Made by a program: the position numbers and the translations under genes
Part shown: in pieces, positions 24,322-33,082 of the stretch
Layout: each line of letters opens with the position of its first letter
How positions within the stretch are numbered: the stretch's first letter is position 1
The notes under the pieces: generated by a model
The model's database searches: none
Told to the model about the DNA's origin: nothing
What the model saw: the letters and a program-made list of their open reading frames with translations, nothing else
Assembly (NCBI GenBank): GCA_027483465.1
Contig: JAIXUQ010000087.1
Location: 1-64,000 of the forward strand
DNA from: Sphingomonadales bacterium
GTDB lineage: Bacteria > Pseudomonadota > Alphaproteobacteria > Sphingomonadales > Sphingomonadaceae
Direction of reading: 5' to 3'
DNA: 64,000 nucleotides

Positions 24322-25529
24322 TGGGCCTGCCCGCAATCCTGCCGCTGCCGCCGGCGCTGGCCGGCGCGGCCGGCACCGCGCTGCTGGCGGCGCTGGATGC
24401 GCCGGCCGGCGCCACCAGGCTGGTGGGCGGCGCGGTGCGCGATGCGCTGCTCGGCCTGCCGGTGAAGGATCTCGATCTCGCCACCATCTTCCCGCCCGAC
24501 GAGGTGATGCGCCGCCTGCGCGCCGCCGGGCTGAAGGCGGTGCCCACCGGCATCGCCCATGGCACGGTGACAGCGGTGGGAGCCAAGGAGGATGGCGGCC
24601 TGGTGGCCGAAGTCACCACGCTGCGCCGCGATGTGCAAAGCTTTGGCCGCCATGCCGAAGTGGCCTTCACCGCCGATTGGCAGGCCGATGCGGCGCGGCG
24701 CGATTTCACCATCAACGCGCTCTATGCCGGCCTGCCCGATGGCGTGATCCATGATTTCACCGGCGGCCTGGCTGATCTGGCGGCCCGCCGCGTCCGCTTC
24801 ATCGGCGATCCGCTCGCCCGCATTGCCGAGGATCATTTGCGCATCCTGCGCTTCTTCCGCTTTTCCGCCCGCTTTGCCGGTGCGCTGGATGATCACGGGC
24901 TGGCCGCCTGTGCCGCACGCGCCAATGATCTGATGGCGCTCAGCCGTGAACGGATCGCCATGGAATTGCAGGGCCTGTTGCTGGTGGCCGATCCGGTGCC
25001 GGTGCTGGCCGTGATGATCGAACAGGGCATCTGGCGCGCGGTGCTGCCCGAACTGGCGGCGGCGCGCCTGCCCGATCTGGCCGGCACCATCGCGGCCGAA
25101 GCTGCCGCCGGGGTGGCGCCGGCCTGGCCGCGCCGGCTGGCGGCGCTGCTGCCGGCCGGAGACACACGGCTGGCCGCCGAGATCGGCGCCCGGCTGAAAC
25201 TGGCCAATGCGCTGCGCATCCGGCTGGTGGCCGCGGTGCAGCCGGCCGGCCCGGCGCCGCACTGGCGCGCGGCCTATCGCGACGGCGCCGAGGCGGTGGT
25301 GGACCGGTTGCTGATCGCCGGGGAGACCGATGCCGCCCGCCCGCTGATCGGCTGGCAGCGGCCCAGGCTGCCGGCATCAGGCAAGGACATCATCGCGCGC
25401 GGCGTGGCGCCGGGGCCGGAGGTGGCGCGGCGGCTGGGCGCCTTCGAACGGGCCTGGGTGGCCGCCGGCTTTCCCGCCGATGCCGCCGCCGTGGCCGCCC
25501 TGCTCGATACGGCGGCTCAGTCCGGCTGA
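24321..25529 (+). CDS. CCA tRNA nucleotidyltransferase / poly(A) polymerase family
   Basis: This 402-residue class II nucleotidyltransferase has the head motif LVGGAVRDALLG, the catalytic DLDLAT (DxD) and RRDFTINALYA, followed by the RNA-binding neck (LRILRFFRFSARF). Such enzymes add or repair the 3' CCA of tRNA in the cytoplasm. The tRNA-Leu in this window already encodes CCA, so repair may be the main use. A poly(A) polymerase role cannot be excluded. It is the last gene of the DUF1285-NudL operon and overlaps the convergent ribbon-helix-helix gene by 13 bases. Confidence 0.93.
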   Translation: MGLPAILPLPPALAGAAGTALLAALDAPAGATRLVGGAVRDALLGLPVKDLDLATIFPPDEVMRRLRAAGLKAVPTGIAHGTVTAVGAKEDGGLVAEVTTLRRDVQSFGRHAEVAFTADWQADAARRDFTINALYAGLPDGVIHDFTGGLADLAARRVRFIGDPLARIAEDHLRILRFFRFSARFAGALDDHGLAACAARANDLMALSRERIAMELQGLLLVADPVPVLAVMIEQGIWRAVLPELAAARLPDLAGTIAAEAAAGVAPAWPRRLAALLPAGDTRLAAEIGARLKLANALRIRLVAAVQPAGPAPHWRAAYRDGAEAVVDRLLIAGETDAARPLIGWQRPRLPASGKDIIARGVAPGPEVARRLGAFERAWVAAGFPADAAAVAALLDTAAQSG

Positions 25530-25714
25530 GTGGGCGGCCGGCCGCGGCGTGGGGCCGGCGTGATCGCCACCTTCACGCCGCGCCGGGCCAGCGCCTCGCG
25601 CAGCAGCACCTCGATCTCGGCATTCAGGCTGCGCAAATCGGCCGCTGCGGCCCGTTCCAGCGCCGCGAACAGCGCCGGATCGAGCCGCAGGGCAAAGGGC
25701 TTTTTCGCCGACAC
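25517..25714 (-). CDS. Arc-type ribbon-helix-helix DNA-binding protein
   Basis: The 65-residue protein starts at a GTG four bases after the SPFH stop. It has the Arc/MetJ-like pattern: a short strand (PFALRLD), helix A (PALFAALERAAAADLRS) and helix B (LNAEIEVLLREALARR), with a basic Pro-rich tail (APRRGRPP). It probably dimerises and binds operator DNA in the cytoplasm. Translational proximity to the SPFH gene and the AT-rich repeats upstream of that gene suggest autoregulation; this is inference. Longer upstream starts in the same frame would overlap the SPFH gene. Confidence 0.85.
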   Translation of the reverse strand: MSAKKPFALRLDPALFAALERAAAADLRSLNAEIEVLLREALARRGVKVAITPAPRRGRPPTQPD

Positions 25715-25718
25715 GGCG

Positions 25719-26621
25719 TCAACTGTAGAGGCTGCCCGTGTTGACCACCGGCTGGGTGTCACGCTCGCCGCACAGCACCACCATCAGGTTGGAAACCATG
25801 GCGGCCTTGCGCTCGTCGTCCAGCTCCACCACCTGCTTGGCGCTCAGTTGGGCCAGCGCCATCTCCACCATGCCCACCGCACCCGAAACCAGCGTCTCGC
25901 GCGCGGCCACCACGGCGGCGGCCTGCTGGCGGCGCAGCATGGCGCCGGCGATTTCGGGGGCATAGGCCAGGTGGGTGAAGCCGCATTCGTCCACGGTGAT
26001 GCCGGCCACGGCCAGCCGCTCGATCAGTTCGGTGCGCAATTCGCCCGACACACGCTCATGATCGCCGCGCAGCGTCACTTCCTTGTGCTCGAAATCGTCA
26101 TAGGGGTAACGCGCGCCGATGGTGCGCACCGCCACCTCCACCTGGGCTGTCACGAAGCCGCGATAATCATCCACGTCAAACAGCGCCTGTGCCGAATCGG
26201 TGACGCGCCACACCAGCTGGGCGGCGATCTCGATCGGGTTGCCGCGCAGGTCGTTCACCTTGATCTGCTGCGAAATCAGGTTGTTGGCGCGCAGGGAGAT
26301 TTTCTTCTTGCCCATCCACGGCCAGGTCCAGCGCAGGCCGGTGGTGCGATCCGTGCCCTTGTATTCGCCAAACAGCGTCACCGCCGCCGCCTCGTTGGGT
26401 TGCAGGCTGTAGAAGCCCGAAAGGATGAAGATCACGGCAAAGCCAAGGATGATCGAGGCCAGCACCATCCAGCCGCTGGCGCTGGCGATCAGCGCCAGCA
26501 CCGCGCCGCCCAGGCCCACCAGGCTGAGCAGCAGCACGACCAGCATGGCAATGCCATTGCCGCCCACGCCGGTCACCTCGCGGTTGGGCAGGCGGGCGCC
26601 ATCGGGGGACTGTGAAGACAT
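25719..26621 (-). CDS. SPFH-domain (slipin/prohibitin-like) membrane protein
   Basis: The 300-residue protein has two hydrophobic segments (about 22-44 and 48-70) followed by an SPFH/Band 7 domain ([46 protein letters not shown]) and a helical end with [21 protein letters not shown]. Such proteins form large membrane rafts or scaffolds. A strong GAGGAG Shine-Dalgarno sequence lies eight bases before the ATG. The gene heads a two-gene operon with the ribbon-helix-helix protein. Its promoter region contains TGATATC-type repeats. Confidence 0.9.
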   Translation of the reverse strand: MSSQSPDGARLPNREVTGVGGNGIAMLVVLLLSLVGLGGAVLALIASASGWMVLASIILGFAVIFILSGFYSLQPNEAAAVTLFGEYKGTDRTTGLRWTWPWMGKKKISLRANNLISQQIKVNDLRGNPIEIAAQLVWRVTDSAQALFDVDDYRGFVTAQVEVAVRTIGARYPYDDFEHKEVTLRGDHERVSGELRTELIERLAVAGITVDECGFTHLAYAPEIAGAMLRRQQAAAVVAARETLVSGAVGMVEMALAQLSAKQVVELDDERKAAMVSNLMVVLCGERDTQPVVNTGSLYS

Positions 26622-26643
26622 GCGAATCGGCTCCTCGCTTTAA

Positions 26644-26664
26644 TTTGATATCATATTTATATCG
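26644..26664 (-). promoter_or_regulatory. AT-rich TGATATC-type repeat (candidate operator) of the SPFH operon
   Basis: TTTGATATC followed 11 bases on by TTTATATC lies 23-43 bases before the SPFH start codon. The same bases read as an imperfect palindrome GATATC...ATATC. The AT content stands out in a 70% GC region. The two similar half-sites one helical turn apart fit binding by ribbon-helix-helix dimers, such as the one encoded at the end of this operon. Confidence 0.4.
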
Positions 26665-26694
26665 GATTGCCGCACCGGCGCAAGCGCAATCGGT

Positions 26695-26913
26695 TCAGCG
26701 GCGGCGCGGTGGCTGATCGGCCCAGGGCGCCACATCGGGATCAAGGGCGGGATCGATCATCGGATCAGGCGGGGCCTGTTGCCGGCGCGGGGGTGTTGGC
26801 GGGGGTGTGGGCGGGGATTGGGGCCGCGCCGGCCCGCCGCGGCGCAAGGCGGCCAGCAGCAGCAGCGCCGTGCCGGCCAGAACCAGAACATGCACAAGGC
26901 CAAAACTGCCCAC
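26695..26913 (-). CDS. Small one-TM, proline-rich hypothetical protein
   Basis: The frame encodes 72 residues: one N-terminal membrane helix (GLVHVLVLAGTALLLLAAL) followed by a Pro/Arg/Asp-rich tail (PPTPPPTPPRR...). It has no recognised domain. It is the third of three consecutive small membrane-protein frames on this strand, which raises its credibility, but the 31-base gap to the previous one and the low complexity make it the weakest of the set. Non-coding origin is possible. Confidence 0.5.
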   Translation of the reverse strand: MGSFGLVHVLVLAGTALLLLAALRRGGPARPQSPPTPPPTPPRRQQAPPDPMIDPALDPDVAPWADQPPRRR

Positions 26914-26944
26914 CGCCTATCGCCGGCGGCCGGGCAGCGGCGGT

Positions 26945-27130
26945 TCAGTCGCAGCCGCCGCCGCCGCCATCGCCGCCGCAATCGGCGCTGCCGCCGGCGT
27001 CGGCGGCCACCGTGCCGCCGCCATCGCCGCCCTGGTCAAGCCGCTTGAAATTGTCGTTCTTGCGCGTGTCAGACAGCATGATGAACATCGCGACGCCAAG
27101 CGACAACAGGATGAGGACAATCACCACCAT
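26945..27130 (-). CDS. Small one-TM protein with Gly/Asp/Cys tail
   Basis: The 61-residue frame starts at ATG 27130, four bases after the stop of the previous small gene. It has a membrane helix (MVVIVLILLSLGVAMFIML), a short charged segment (SDTRKNDNFKRLDQ), then a glycine-rich end with CGGDGGGGGCD. The two tail cysteines are 10 residues apart. I do not recognise a family. Tight spacing, a sensible helix and a normal start favour a real gene. Confidence 0.65.
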   Translation of the reverse strand: MVVIVLILLSLGVAMFIMLSDTRKNDNFKRLDQGGDGGGTVAADAGGSADCGGDGGGGGCD

Positions 27131-27134
27131 CGCG

Positions 27135-27284
27135 TCAATCCTGCTTGGGCGGTTCGTCGGCCGCCGGCGGCGGGCTGGGCGGCTGGCGCCGTTTCCACAG
27201 GTTCGCCTTGTCCTGGCTGAACTGGTAGCCGAACCAGACAAACATCAGGACGTTGAGCACGCCAACAAGGATCACGCCAGTCAT
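27135..27284 (-). CDS. Small one-TM hypothetical protein upstream of the Gly/Cys-tailed protein
   Basis: The 49-residue frame begins MTGVILVGVLNVLMFVWFGY, a single membrane helix, and continues with a charged linker (QFSQDKANLWKRRQPP) and a Pro/Asp/Glu-rich tail. The stop lies four bases before the ATG of the next small gene, so the two are probably co-translated. It starts 38 bases after the parC stop on the same strand. Function is unknown. Confidence 0.6.
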   Translation of the reverse strand: MTGVILVGVLNVLMFVWFGYQFSQDKANLWKRRQPPSPPPAADEPPKQD

Positions 27285-27322
27285 GCCCGGCCTTTACAAG
27301 CTGCCGGCGCGGCTGGCGAGGG

Positions 27323-29572
27323 CTAGAGGCTGAACTTGTTGTCACGGGGGAAGCCGGTGGGCGGCATCCGCCCGGCGCTGGCCCGCGCGCCCTTCCAGAA
27401 ACTCAGGTCAGCCTCGGTGCGGGTGCGGCCCGATCCGCCGCCCATCGGCCAGCTCAGCCCGTCGGCCATCACGAAGCTGCGGGCATCGCCCAGCCCGCCA
27501 TCCTTGTATTTCTGCAACGCCACGCCCTGGCCGCGTGCCATCTGCGGCAGCTCGTCCAGGGGGAACACCAGCAATTTGCGGTTCTCGCCGATCACCGCCA
27601 CCATGTCGTCACCCGGCGCGATCCAGCGCACCACCGCCAGCCGGGCGCCGGGGCGCGGGGTCATCACCGTGCGGCCCTTGCGGGTTTCGGCCAACAGATC
27701 GCCGCTGTCGATCTGGAAACCGCGCCCGTCGCTGGCCACCAGCAGCAGCCGGCGATCGGGCTGGTGGGCAAAGATCGCCACCACCGCACTGTCTTCGGCC
27801 AGATCGATCATCAGCCGCAGCGGCTCGCCAAAGCCGCGCCCGCCGGGCAGGCGATCGGGCATCAGCGTATAGAATCGGCCGTCGCTGGCGGCCAGCAGGA
27901 TGCGATCGGTGGTGTGGGCGTGGAAGGCAAAGGCCGGGCCATCGCCCTCCTTGAATTTCAGCGCATCGGTGCCGGCCAGATCGGCATGGCCCTTCATCGC
28001 CCTGATCCAGCCCTTGGCCGAACAGATGATGGTGATTGGCTCCTTCTCGATCATCGCCTCGATCGGCACCAGCTTCACCTGCGGCGCGGCGGCCAGGCTG
28101 GTGCGGCGCCGGCCCAGCGCGGTGTCGGGGCCATAGGCGGTGCGCAGCGCCGCCAGATCGGCCGCCAGCCGCGCCGTCTGCCGGCCCGGATCGGCGATCA
28201 GCCCGCGCAGATCGGCGGCCTCGGCGGTCAGGGCCTTGTTTTCGCGGGTGATCTCGATCTCCTCCAGCTTGCGCAGGGATCGCAGCCGCATGTTCAGGAT
28301 CGCCTCGGCCTGCACATCGGTCAGGTCAAAGGCCGCCTTCAACTCGGCCTTGGCATCATCGGCCTCGCGGATGATGCGGATCACCTCATCCAGGTTGAGA
28401 TAGGCCTTGAGCAGCCCGCCCAGCACCTCCAGCCGGGCATCGATGCGCGCCAGCCGATAGGCCGCGCGGGCCAGCAGTACGCCGCGCTGGTGCGCCAGCC
28501 ATTTCGCCAGCACCGGTTGCAGGCCCAGAACGCCGGGCCGGCCCTCGTCCAGCACGTTCATGTTCAGGGGCACGCGCACTTCCAGCGCGGTCATGCGGAA
28601 CAGGCTTTCCATCAGCATGTCGGCATCGACATTGCGCGATTTCGGCGTGAGCACGATGCGCAGCCGGTCGTCGCTCTCGTCGGCCACATCGGCCAGGATC
28701 GGCAGCTTTTTCTCGGTGATCAGCCCAGCCAGTTCCTCGATCAGCTTGCCCTTCAGCACCTGATAGGGGATTTCGCTGATCACGATCGTCCAGGTGCCGC
28801 GGCCCTGGTCCTCGATCGCCCAGCGCGCCCGCAGCCGGAAACTGCCGCGCCCGCTGGCATAGGCCTCGGCGATGGCGGCCGGCGGCTCCACCAGCACGCC
28901 GCCGGTGGGAAAATCCGGCCCGGCCACGAATTGCAGCAGGGCGGTGGTATCGGCATCGGGCTGGTGCAGCAGGTGCAGCGCGGCATCGATGATCTCGGCC
29001 GGGTTGTGCGGCGGGATGGAGGTGGCCATGCCCACCGCGATGCCGGCGGCGCCGTTCACCAGCAGATTGGGGAACAGGCCGGGGAACACCTCCGGCTCTT
29101 CCTCCTCGCCATTGTAGGTGGTGCGGAACGGAACGCTTTCCTCGTCCAGCCCGTCCATCAGGCGGATGGCGGCATCGGTCAGCCGCGCCTCGGTATAGCG
29201 CATGGCCGCCGCGTTATCGCCATCGATGTTGCCGAAATTGCCCTGGCCATCCACCAGCGGCACGCGCAGCGCGAAATCCTGCGCCAGCCGCACCATCGCA
29301 TCATACACCGATGCATCGCCGTGCGGGTGATATTTGCCGATCACGTCGCCCACCACGCGGGCGCATTTCTTGTAGCCCTGATCCGGGTTCAGCCGCAGCA
29401 GCCGCATCGCCCACAACAGCCGGCGGTGCACCGGTTTCAACCCGTCGCGCAGATCGGGCAGCGAACGGGCGGTGATGGTTGAAAGCGCATAGACGAGATA
29501 GCGTTCCCCCAGCGCCGCATCGAACGGCGTATCAAGGATGGTCTGCTCCATGTCGGGGGTCTGGCTGGCCAT
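27323..29572 (-). CDS. parC: DNA topoisomerase IV subunit A
   Basis: ParC is the cleavage-rejoining subunit of topoisomerase IV, which decatenates daughter chromosomes with ParE. The 749-residue protein has the catalytic tyrosine Y126 ([11 protein letters not shown]), the conserved [20 protein letters not shown] and the quinolone-region stretch [13 protein letters not shown]. The position equivalent to E. coli ParC S80 is A87, and that of E84 is D91. This may lower fluoroquinolone sensitivity of this enzyme, but the effect is not readable. The length and the ParC-type C-terminal domain separate it from GyrA. Two starts are possible (MASQ... or MEQT... seven residues later). Confidence 0.96.
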   Translation of the reverse strand: MASQTPDMEQTILDTPFDAALGERYLVYALSTITARSLPDLRDGLKPVHRRLLWAMRLLRLNPDQGYKKCARVVGDVIGKYHPHGDASVYDAMVRLAQDFALRVPLVDGQGNFGNIDGDNAAAMRYTEARLTDAAIRLMDGLDEESVPFRTTYNGEEEEPEVFPGLFPNLLVNGAAGIAVGMATSIPPHNPAEIIDAALHLLHQPDADTTALLQFVAGPDFPTGGVLVEPPAAIAEAYASGRGSFRLRARWAIEDQGRGTWTIVISEIPYQVLKGKLIEELAGLITEKKLPILADVADESDDRLRIVLTPKSRNVDADMLMESLFRMTALEVRVPLNMNVLDEGRPGVLGLQPVLAKWLAHQRGVLLARAAYRLARIDARLEVLGGLLKAYLNLDEVIRIIREADDAKAELKAAFDLTDVQAEAILNMRLRSLRKLEEIEITRENKALTAEAADLRGLIADPGRQTARLAADLAALRTAYGPDTALGRRRTSLAAAPQVKLVPIEAMIEKEPITIICSAKGWIRAMKGHADLAGTDALKFKEGDGPAFAFHAHTTDRILLAASDGRFYTLMPDRLPGGRGFGEPLRLMIDLAEDSAVVAIFAHQPDRRLLLVASDGRGFQIDSGDLLAETRKGRTVMTPRPGARLAVVRWIAPGDDMVAVIGENRKLLVFPLDELPQMARGQGVALQKYKDGGLGDARSFVMADGLSWPMGGGSGRTRTEADLSFWKGARASAGRMPPTGFPRDNKFSL

Positions 29573-29850
29573 GGCGCAGCGTTAGCCGGGCTGGGGCCCG
29601 GCGGCAAGCAAGGCCGGCCCTGCCCCCGGACGCCGGTGCCGCGCCCCCATCGATTCGGGGCCGGCGCGCTGCCGCCGCCCCGGCAGCGCGCGGCTGTACC
29701 GGCCAAATACATCTAATATGGTTGTTTTTCGCCCGGCGGCGCCAAAAACATAAAGAAAGATTGATATGGCGCATCTTTTCAGGTTATTCAAAGGTATATG
29801 CAGGGCAGGGCCGGGTGGGCTCTGAACGACGCACCCAGGGTTAAAATGCC

Positions 29851-30615
29851 ATGACGAACGCTCTTGTCCGTTTTGGACTGATTGCGGCTTGCCTGAACGC
29901 CGCGCCGGCAGCGGCTGTCACCGAGCTGACCGCGACCGGCTTCACCATGTTCAGCAGCCAGGTGGGCAGCACCGCGGTGGTGCGGTTCAACGGCGTGGTC
30001 AATGGCGTCAAGCAGGATGATCTGTCGGCCGATATCGCGTTCACCCTCACCGGGGTGCGCAATTTCGGCCGGCAGTGGAATTTCTCGGTCAATATCATCA
30101 ACACCAGCGGCACGGCCTTCACCAGCGCCTCGATCGGCCTGTTCGGCTTTTCCACCGACAACCGCAACGTGGGCGGCAGCCAGTTCAAGCCGCTGATGGG
30201 CATCGCCACCCAGCCCGGCCTGTTTGACACCGGCCAGTTCAACAACGACGTCGGCTTCACCACGCCCGATCTGCCCACCGCCCAGCAGGTGTGTTTCAAG
30301 ACCGGCGGCACGCTGGGCGAATGCGGCACCGGCGGCATCAGCGGCGTGGCCCAGGCCAGCAGCACCGGCCAGGCCTTCTCGCTCAATTTCGCCACGCCGC
30401 AGGGCTCGATCGTGCTGCAGAATTTTGTGCTGCGCTTCTTCAATGTGAACGGCGTGGCCAGCGGCGGCCCCGGCGGCCCGGCCGTGCCGGTGACCGGCGA
30501 CGACATCTCCGCCCCCGGCATCGTGGTGCCCGAACCCTCGTCATGGGCGATGCTGATCGCCGGCTTTGGCCTGATCGGCGCCATGCAGCGCCGCCGCCGC
30601 CAGATCGCCGCCTGA
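29851..30615 (+). CDS. PEP-CTERM sorting-domain protein (cistern family-like)
   Basis: The 254-residue protein has an N-terminal signal peptide (about 1-22, ending AAPAAA), a beta-rich middle domain (TVVRFNGVVNG-like, ADIAFTLTGVRNFG) resembling the cistern family, and a C-terminal PEP-CTERM signal. That signal is VPEPSSWAMLIAGFGLIG followed by an Arg cluster (MQRRRRQ). Exosortase would cleave at the PEP motif and anchor or release the protein at the surface or in exopolysaccharide. The exosortase and EPS genes are not in this window. The 278-base region before it is AT-richer than its neighbours and may hold its promoter. Confidence 0.85.
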   Translation: MTNALVRFGLIAACLNAAPAAAVTELTATGFTMFSSQVGSTAVVRFNGVVNGVKQDDLSADIAFTLTGVRNFGRQWNFSVNIINTSGTAFTSASIGLFGFSTDNRNVGGSQFKPLMGIATQPGLFDTGQFNNDVGFTTPDLPTAQQVCFKTGGTLGECGTGGISGVAQASSTGQAFSLNFATPQGSIVLQNFVLRFFNVNGVASGGPGGPAVPVTGDDISAPGIVVPEPSSWAMLIAGFGLIGAMQRRRRQIAA

Positions 30616-30623
30616 TCCCCCGC

Positions 30624-31355
30624 CTACGCCCCGGCCAGCAGCGCCACCGCCCGCGCCCGCGCCGCCAGCAGGCCATCGCGCCCGCGCGTGCCGGCCAGCG
30701 CATCGCGGGCCAGGAAATGCCCGCTCAGCCGCAGGCCATCGGCCACATCGGCGGCAGCAGCGGGCGCATCGCTGATCAGAAAGGCCGGCAGCGGCAGCAG
30801 CCGGCTGGCCCAGGGCGCACCGGGGCCGCGCGCCACCGCCTGGCGTGATCGGGGCGAGACATAGGCCAGATCGGTTCTGGCCCCGGTTGCGGCGCAGCGC
30901 GCCAGATCCAGCCCCAGCCCCAGTTCGGCCAGCAGCGCCAGTTCCAGCCGCACCAGCGCCGCCCCCAGCACCGGCCCCGCCGCCCCGGCACCGGCGCCGG
31001 CCAGCAGCGCATCGGCCATGGCAAACAGCCGCGGCTGCGCCACCGCTTCGGGCAGCAGCGCCGCCAGCAGCCCGCACACATGGCCCACCATTTCGATCGC
31101 CGCCGGCCCGTGCAGCATGGCCAGATTGGCCGCCAGCAGATGCACGCCGGCCACCGGCAGGCGCTGGCCGCCGCCATCGGCCAGATCCAGCGCCAGCCGG
31201 TTGCCGGTTTGCAGCACCGGGCGCAGCCGCCGCCCGCGCCCACCGTGGACATAGGCCGCCACCACGCCCTGATCGGCGCTGAGCACCCGGGCGATCACCG
31301 CCGTCTCGCCATGCGGCAGCGCGCTCAGCAGCAGGGCCGGCTCCAGGCGCTGCAC
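30624..31355 (-). CDS. recO: DNA repair protein RecO
   Basis: RecO helps load RecA onto SSB-coated gaps in the RecFOR pathway. The 243-residue protein has the OB-fold start (ALLLSALPHGETAVIARVLSA), the AYVHGGRGRRLRPVLQTGN stretch and the helical C-domain. Only one cysteine is seen near the usual zinc site (DLARCAATG), so the zinc ribbon is probably absent, as in many alphaproteobacteria. It follows era by six bases in an rnc-era-recO operon, a common arrangement. Confidence 0.93.
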   Translation of the reverse strand: MQRLEPALLLSALPHGETAVIARVLSADQGVVAAYVHGGRGRRLRPVLQTGNRLALDLADGGGQRLPVAGVHLLAANLAMLHGPAAIEMVGHVCGLLAALLPEAVAQPRLFAMADALLAGAGAGAAGPVLGAALVRLELALLAELGLGLDLARCAATGARTDLAYVSPRSRQAVARGPGAPWASRLLPLPAFLISDAPAAAADVADGLRLSGHFLARDALAGTRGRDGLLAARARAVALLAGA

Positions 31356-31361
31356 GGCGGC

Positions 31362-32264
31362 TTACTCCACGAAATCCAGCCCCACCGCGCTGTAGAGGCT
31401 GCGGTCATCGCCCCAATCGGGCTTCACCTTCACATGCAGGAACAGATGCACCGGCCGGCCGGTGAGCGCGCTGATCGCCGCCCGCGCCGCCGCCCCGATG
31501 GCGCGGATGCGCACGCCGCCCTTGCCCAGCACGATGGCCTTCTGGCTGTCACGCTCGACGATGATCTGCTGGTGGATGGCGGTGCTGCCGTCGCGCCGCT
31601 CCTCCCATTTCTCCGTCTCGATGGTGGCCGAATAGGGCAGTTCGGCGTGGAGCTGGATATAAAGCTGCTCGCGTGTCAGTTCGCTGGCCATCAGCCGGGT
31701 GGTGGCATCGCTCAACTGGTCTTCGGGATAATGCCACGGCCCCGGCGGCATGGCTGCGGCCAGCGCCGCCTTCAGTTCGGGCACGCCATCGCCGGTGCCG
31801 GCCGAAACAAAGAAGGTCTCGGCAAAGGCCGTCACCCCATTGAGGGCCTGGGCCAGTTCCAGCAGCCGTTCCTTCACGCAGATATCCACCTTGTTCAGGA
31901 TCAGATATTTGCGCTCCCGCCGCTTGCCCAGCGCCTCGGCAATCGCCGGCACCTCGCCGCGCAGCCCGGCCTTCGCATCCACCACCAGCGCGATCAGATC
32001 GGCGTCTTCCGCCCCGTCCCACGCCGCCTTCACCATCGCCCGGTCCAACCGGCGGCGCGGGCGGAAAATGCCCGGCGTGTCCACCAGCAGCAGTTGCGCC
32101 GGCCCTTCCACCGCGATGCCCACCAGCCGCTGCCGCGTGGTTTGCACCTTGGCCGAAACAATCGCCACCTTCTGCCCCACCAGCGCGTTGACCAGGGTGG
32201 ATTTGCCCGCATTGGGGGCGCCCACCACGGCCACGGCGCCACAGCGTTGTTCGGGTATCGTCAT
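31362..32264 (-). CDS. era: GTPase Era
   Basis: Era is the 30S-ribosome assembly GTPase that binds the 3' end of 16S rRNA. The 300-residue protein has GAPNAGKS (15-22), DTPG (in LLLVDTPGIF), NKVD (in LILNKVDICV), and a C-terminal KH domain with GKGGVRIRAIG. The start MTIPEQRCGA overlaps the rnc stop as ATGA. Longer upstream starts in this frame lie inside rnc and are rejected. Confidence 0.97.
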   Translation of the reverse strand: MTIPEQRCGAVAVVGAPNAGKSTLVNALVGQKVAIVSAKVQTTRQRLVGIAVEGPAQLLLVDTPGIFRPRRRLDRAMVKAAWDGAEDADLIALVVDAKAGLRGEVPAIAEALGKRRERKYLILNKVDICVKERLLELAQALNGVTAFAETFFVSAGTGDGVPELKAALAAAMPPGPWHYPEDQLSDATTRLMASELTREQLYIQLHAELPYSATIETEKWEERRDGSTAIHQQIIVERDSQKAIVLGKGGVRIRAIGAAARAAISALTGRPVHLFLHVKVKPDWGDDRSLYSAVGLDFVE

Positions 32265-32986
32265 GCGTCGATGGCTTTCAACAGGGCGGTGGCGGCGGCC
32301 TTTTCCGCCTCTTGCCGGGAACGGCCGCGGCCTTCGGCGGGCGGCTGGCCGCGCACCGTCACCGCCACCGTGAAAATGGGGGCATGGTCTGGCCCCTCGC
32401 GGCCGATCACCAGATAATCCGGCATGCCCAGCCGGCGTTTCAGCGCCCAATTCTGCAGGCTGCTCTTGGGATCGGCCAGATAGGGATCGGCGGCATCCAT
32501 CAACGGCCCCCAGTGGCGCCGCACCAATTGCTCGGCCGCCGGCCAGCCGCCATCCAGATACACGGCGGCCACCAGCGCCTCGGCCACGTCACCCAGCACA
32601 TTGTCGCTGCTGGCCAGGCCCTTGGTGCGGCTCACCGGCTCCATGGCGATCAGCGGTTCCACCCCCCAGCCGCGCGCCACCCGGGCGTTGGCCGGGCCTT
32701 CCACCATGGCGTGCAGCCGCGCGGTCAGCCGGCCTTCGGGTTCATCATGCTGGCCATAGAGCAGGCTGGCCACCGCACAGCCCAGCACGCGATCGCCCAG
32801 AAATTCCAGCCGCTGATAGGATTCGCCCGCCACCCGGCTGGCGCTGCCGTGGGTGAGGGCGCGATCGATCAGGCCGGGATCGGCAAAATCATGGCCCAGC
32901 ACGCTGCTGGCCCAGCCGGCCAGAAGCGCCAGCCGTTCGGCGCGGCCGATGCCGGCATCGGGCAATGGCTTGGGCTTTTTGGCCAT
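32261..32986 (-). CDS. rnc: Ribonuclease III
   Basis: RNase III cleaves double-stranded RNA in rRNA and mRNA maturation. The 241-residue protein has the signature QRLEFLGDRVL (58-68) with the metal-binding acidic residues, the second acidic site in DVAEALVAAVYLDGG, and a C-terminal dsRNA-binding domain (PAEGRGRSRQEAEKAAATALL). No lepB precedes it, unlike many proteobacteria. It is divergent from pgi, about 100 bases away. Confidence 0.97.
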   Translation of the reverse strand: MAKKPKPLPDAGIGRAERLALLAGWASSVLGHDFADPGLIDRALTHGSASRVAGESYQRLEFLGDRVLGCAVASLLYGQHDEPEGRLTARLHAMVEGPANARVARGWGVEPLIAMEPVSRTKGLASSDNVLGDVAEALVAAVYLDGGWPAAEQLVRRHWGPLMDAADPYLADPKSSLQNWALKRRLGMPDYLVIGREGPDHAPIFTVAVTVRGQPPAEGRGRSRQEAEKAAATALLKAIDA

Positions 32987-33082
32987 CGCGCCCCGTTGCG
33001 CCCATCACCGCCCCCCGGTCAAGCCCGCATGCGCGTTATGCCGCTGGACATTCCCGCCAGCCCGGCGGAAAACCCCCCGACC

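Noticed and set aside
29573..29850. Small frames in the parC/PEP-CTERM intergenic region
   Set aside because: None has a start, ribosome site and sensible composition together; the stretch is better read as promoter DNA.
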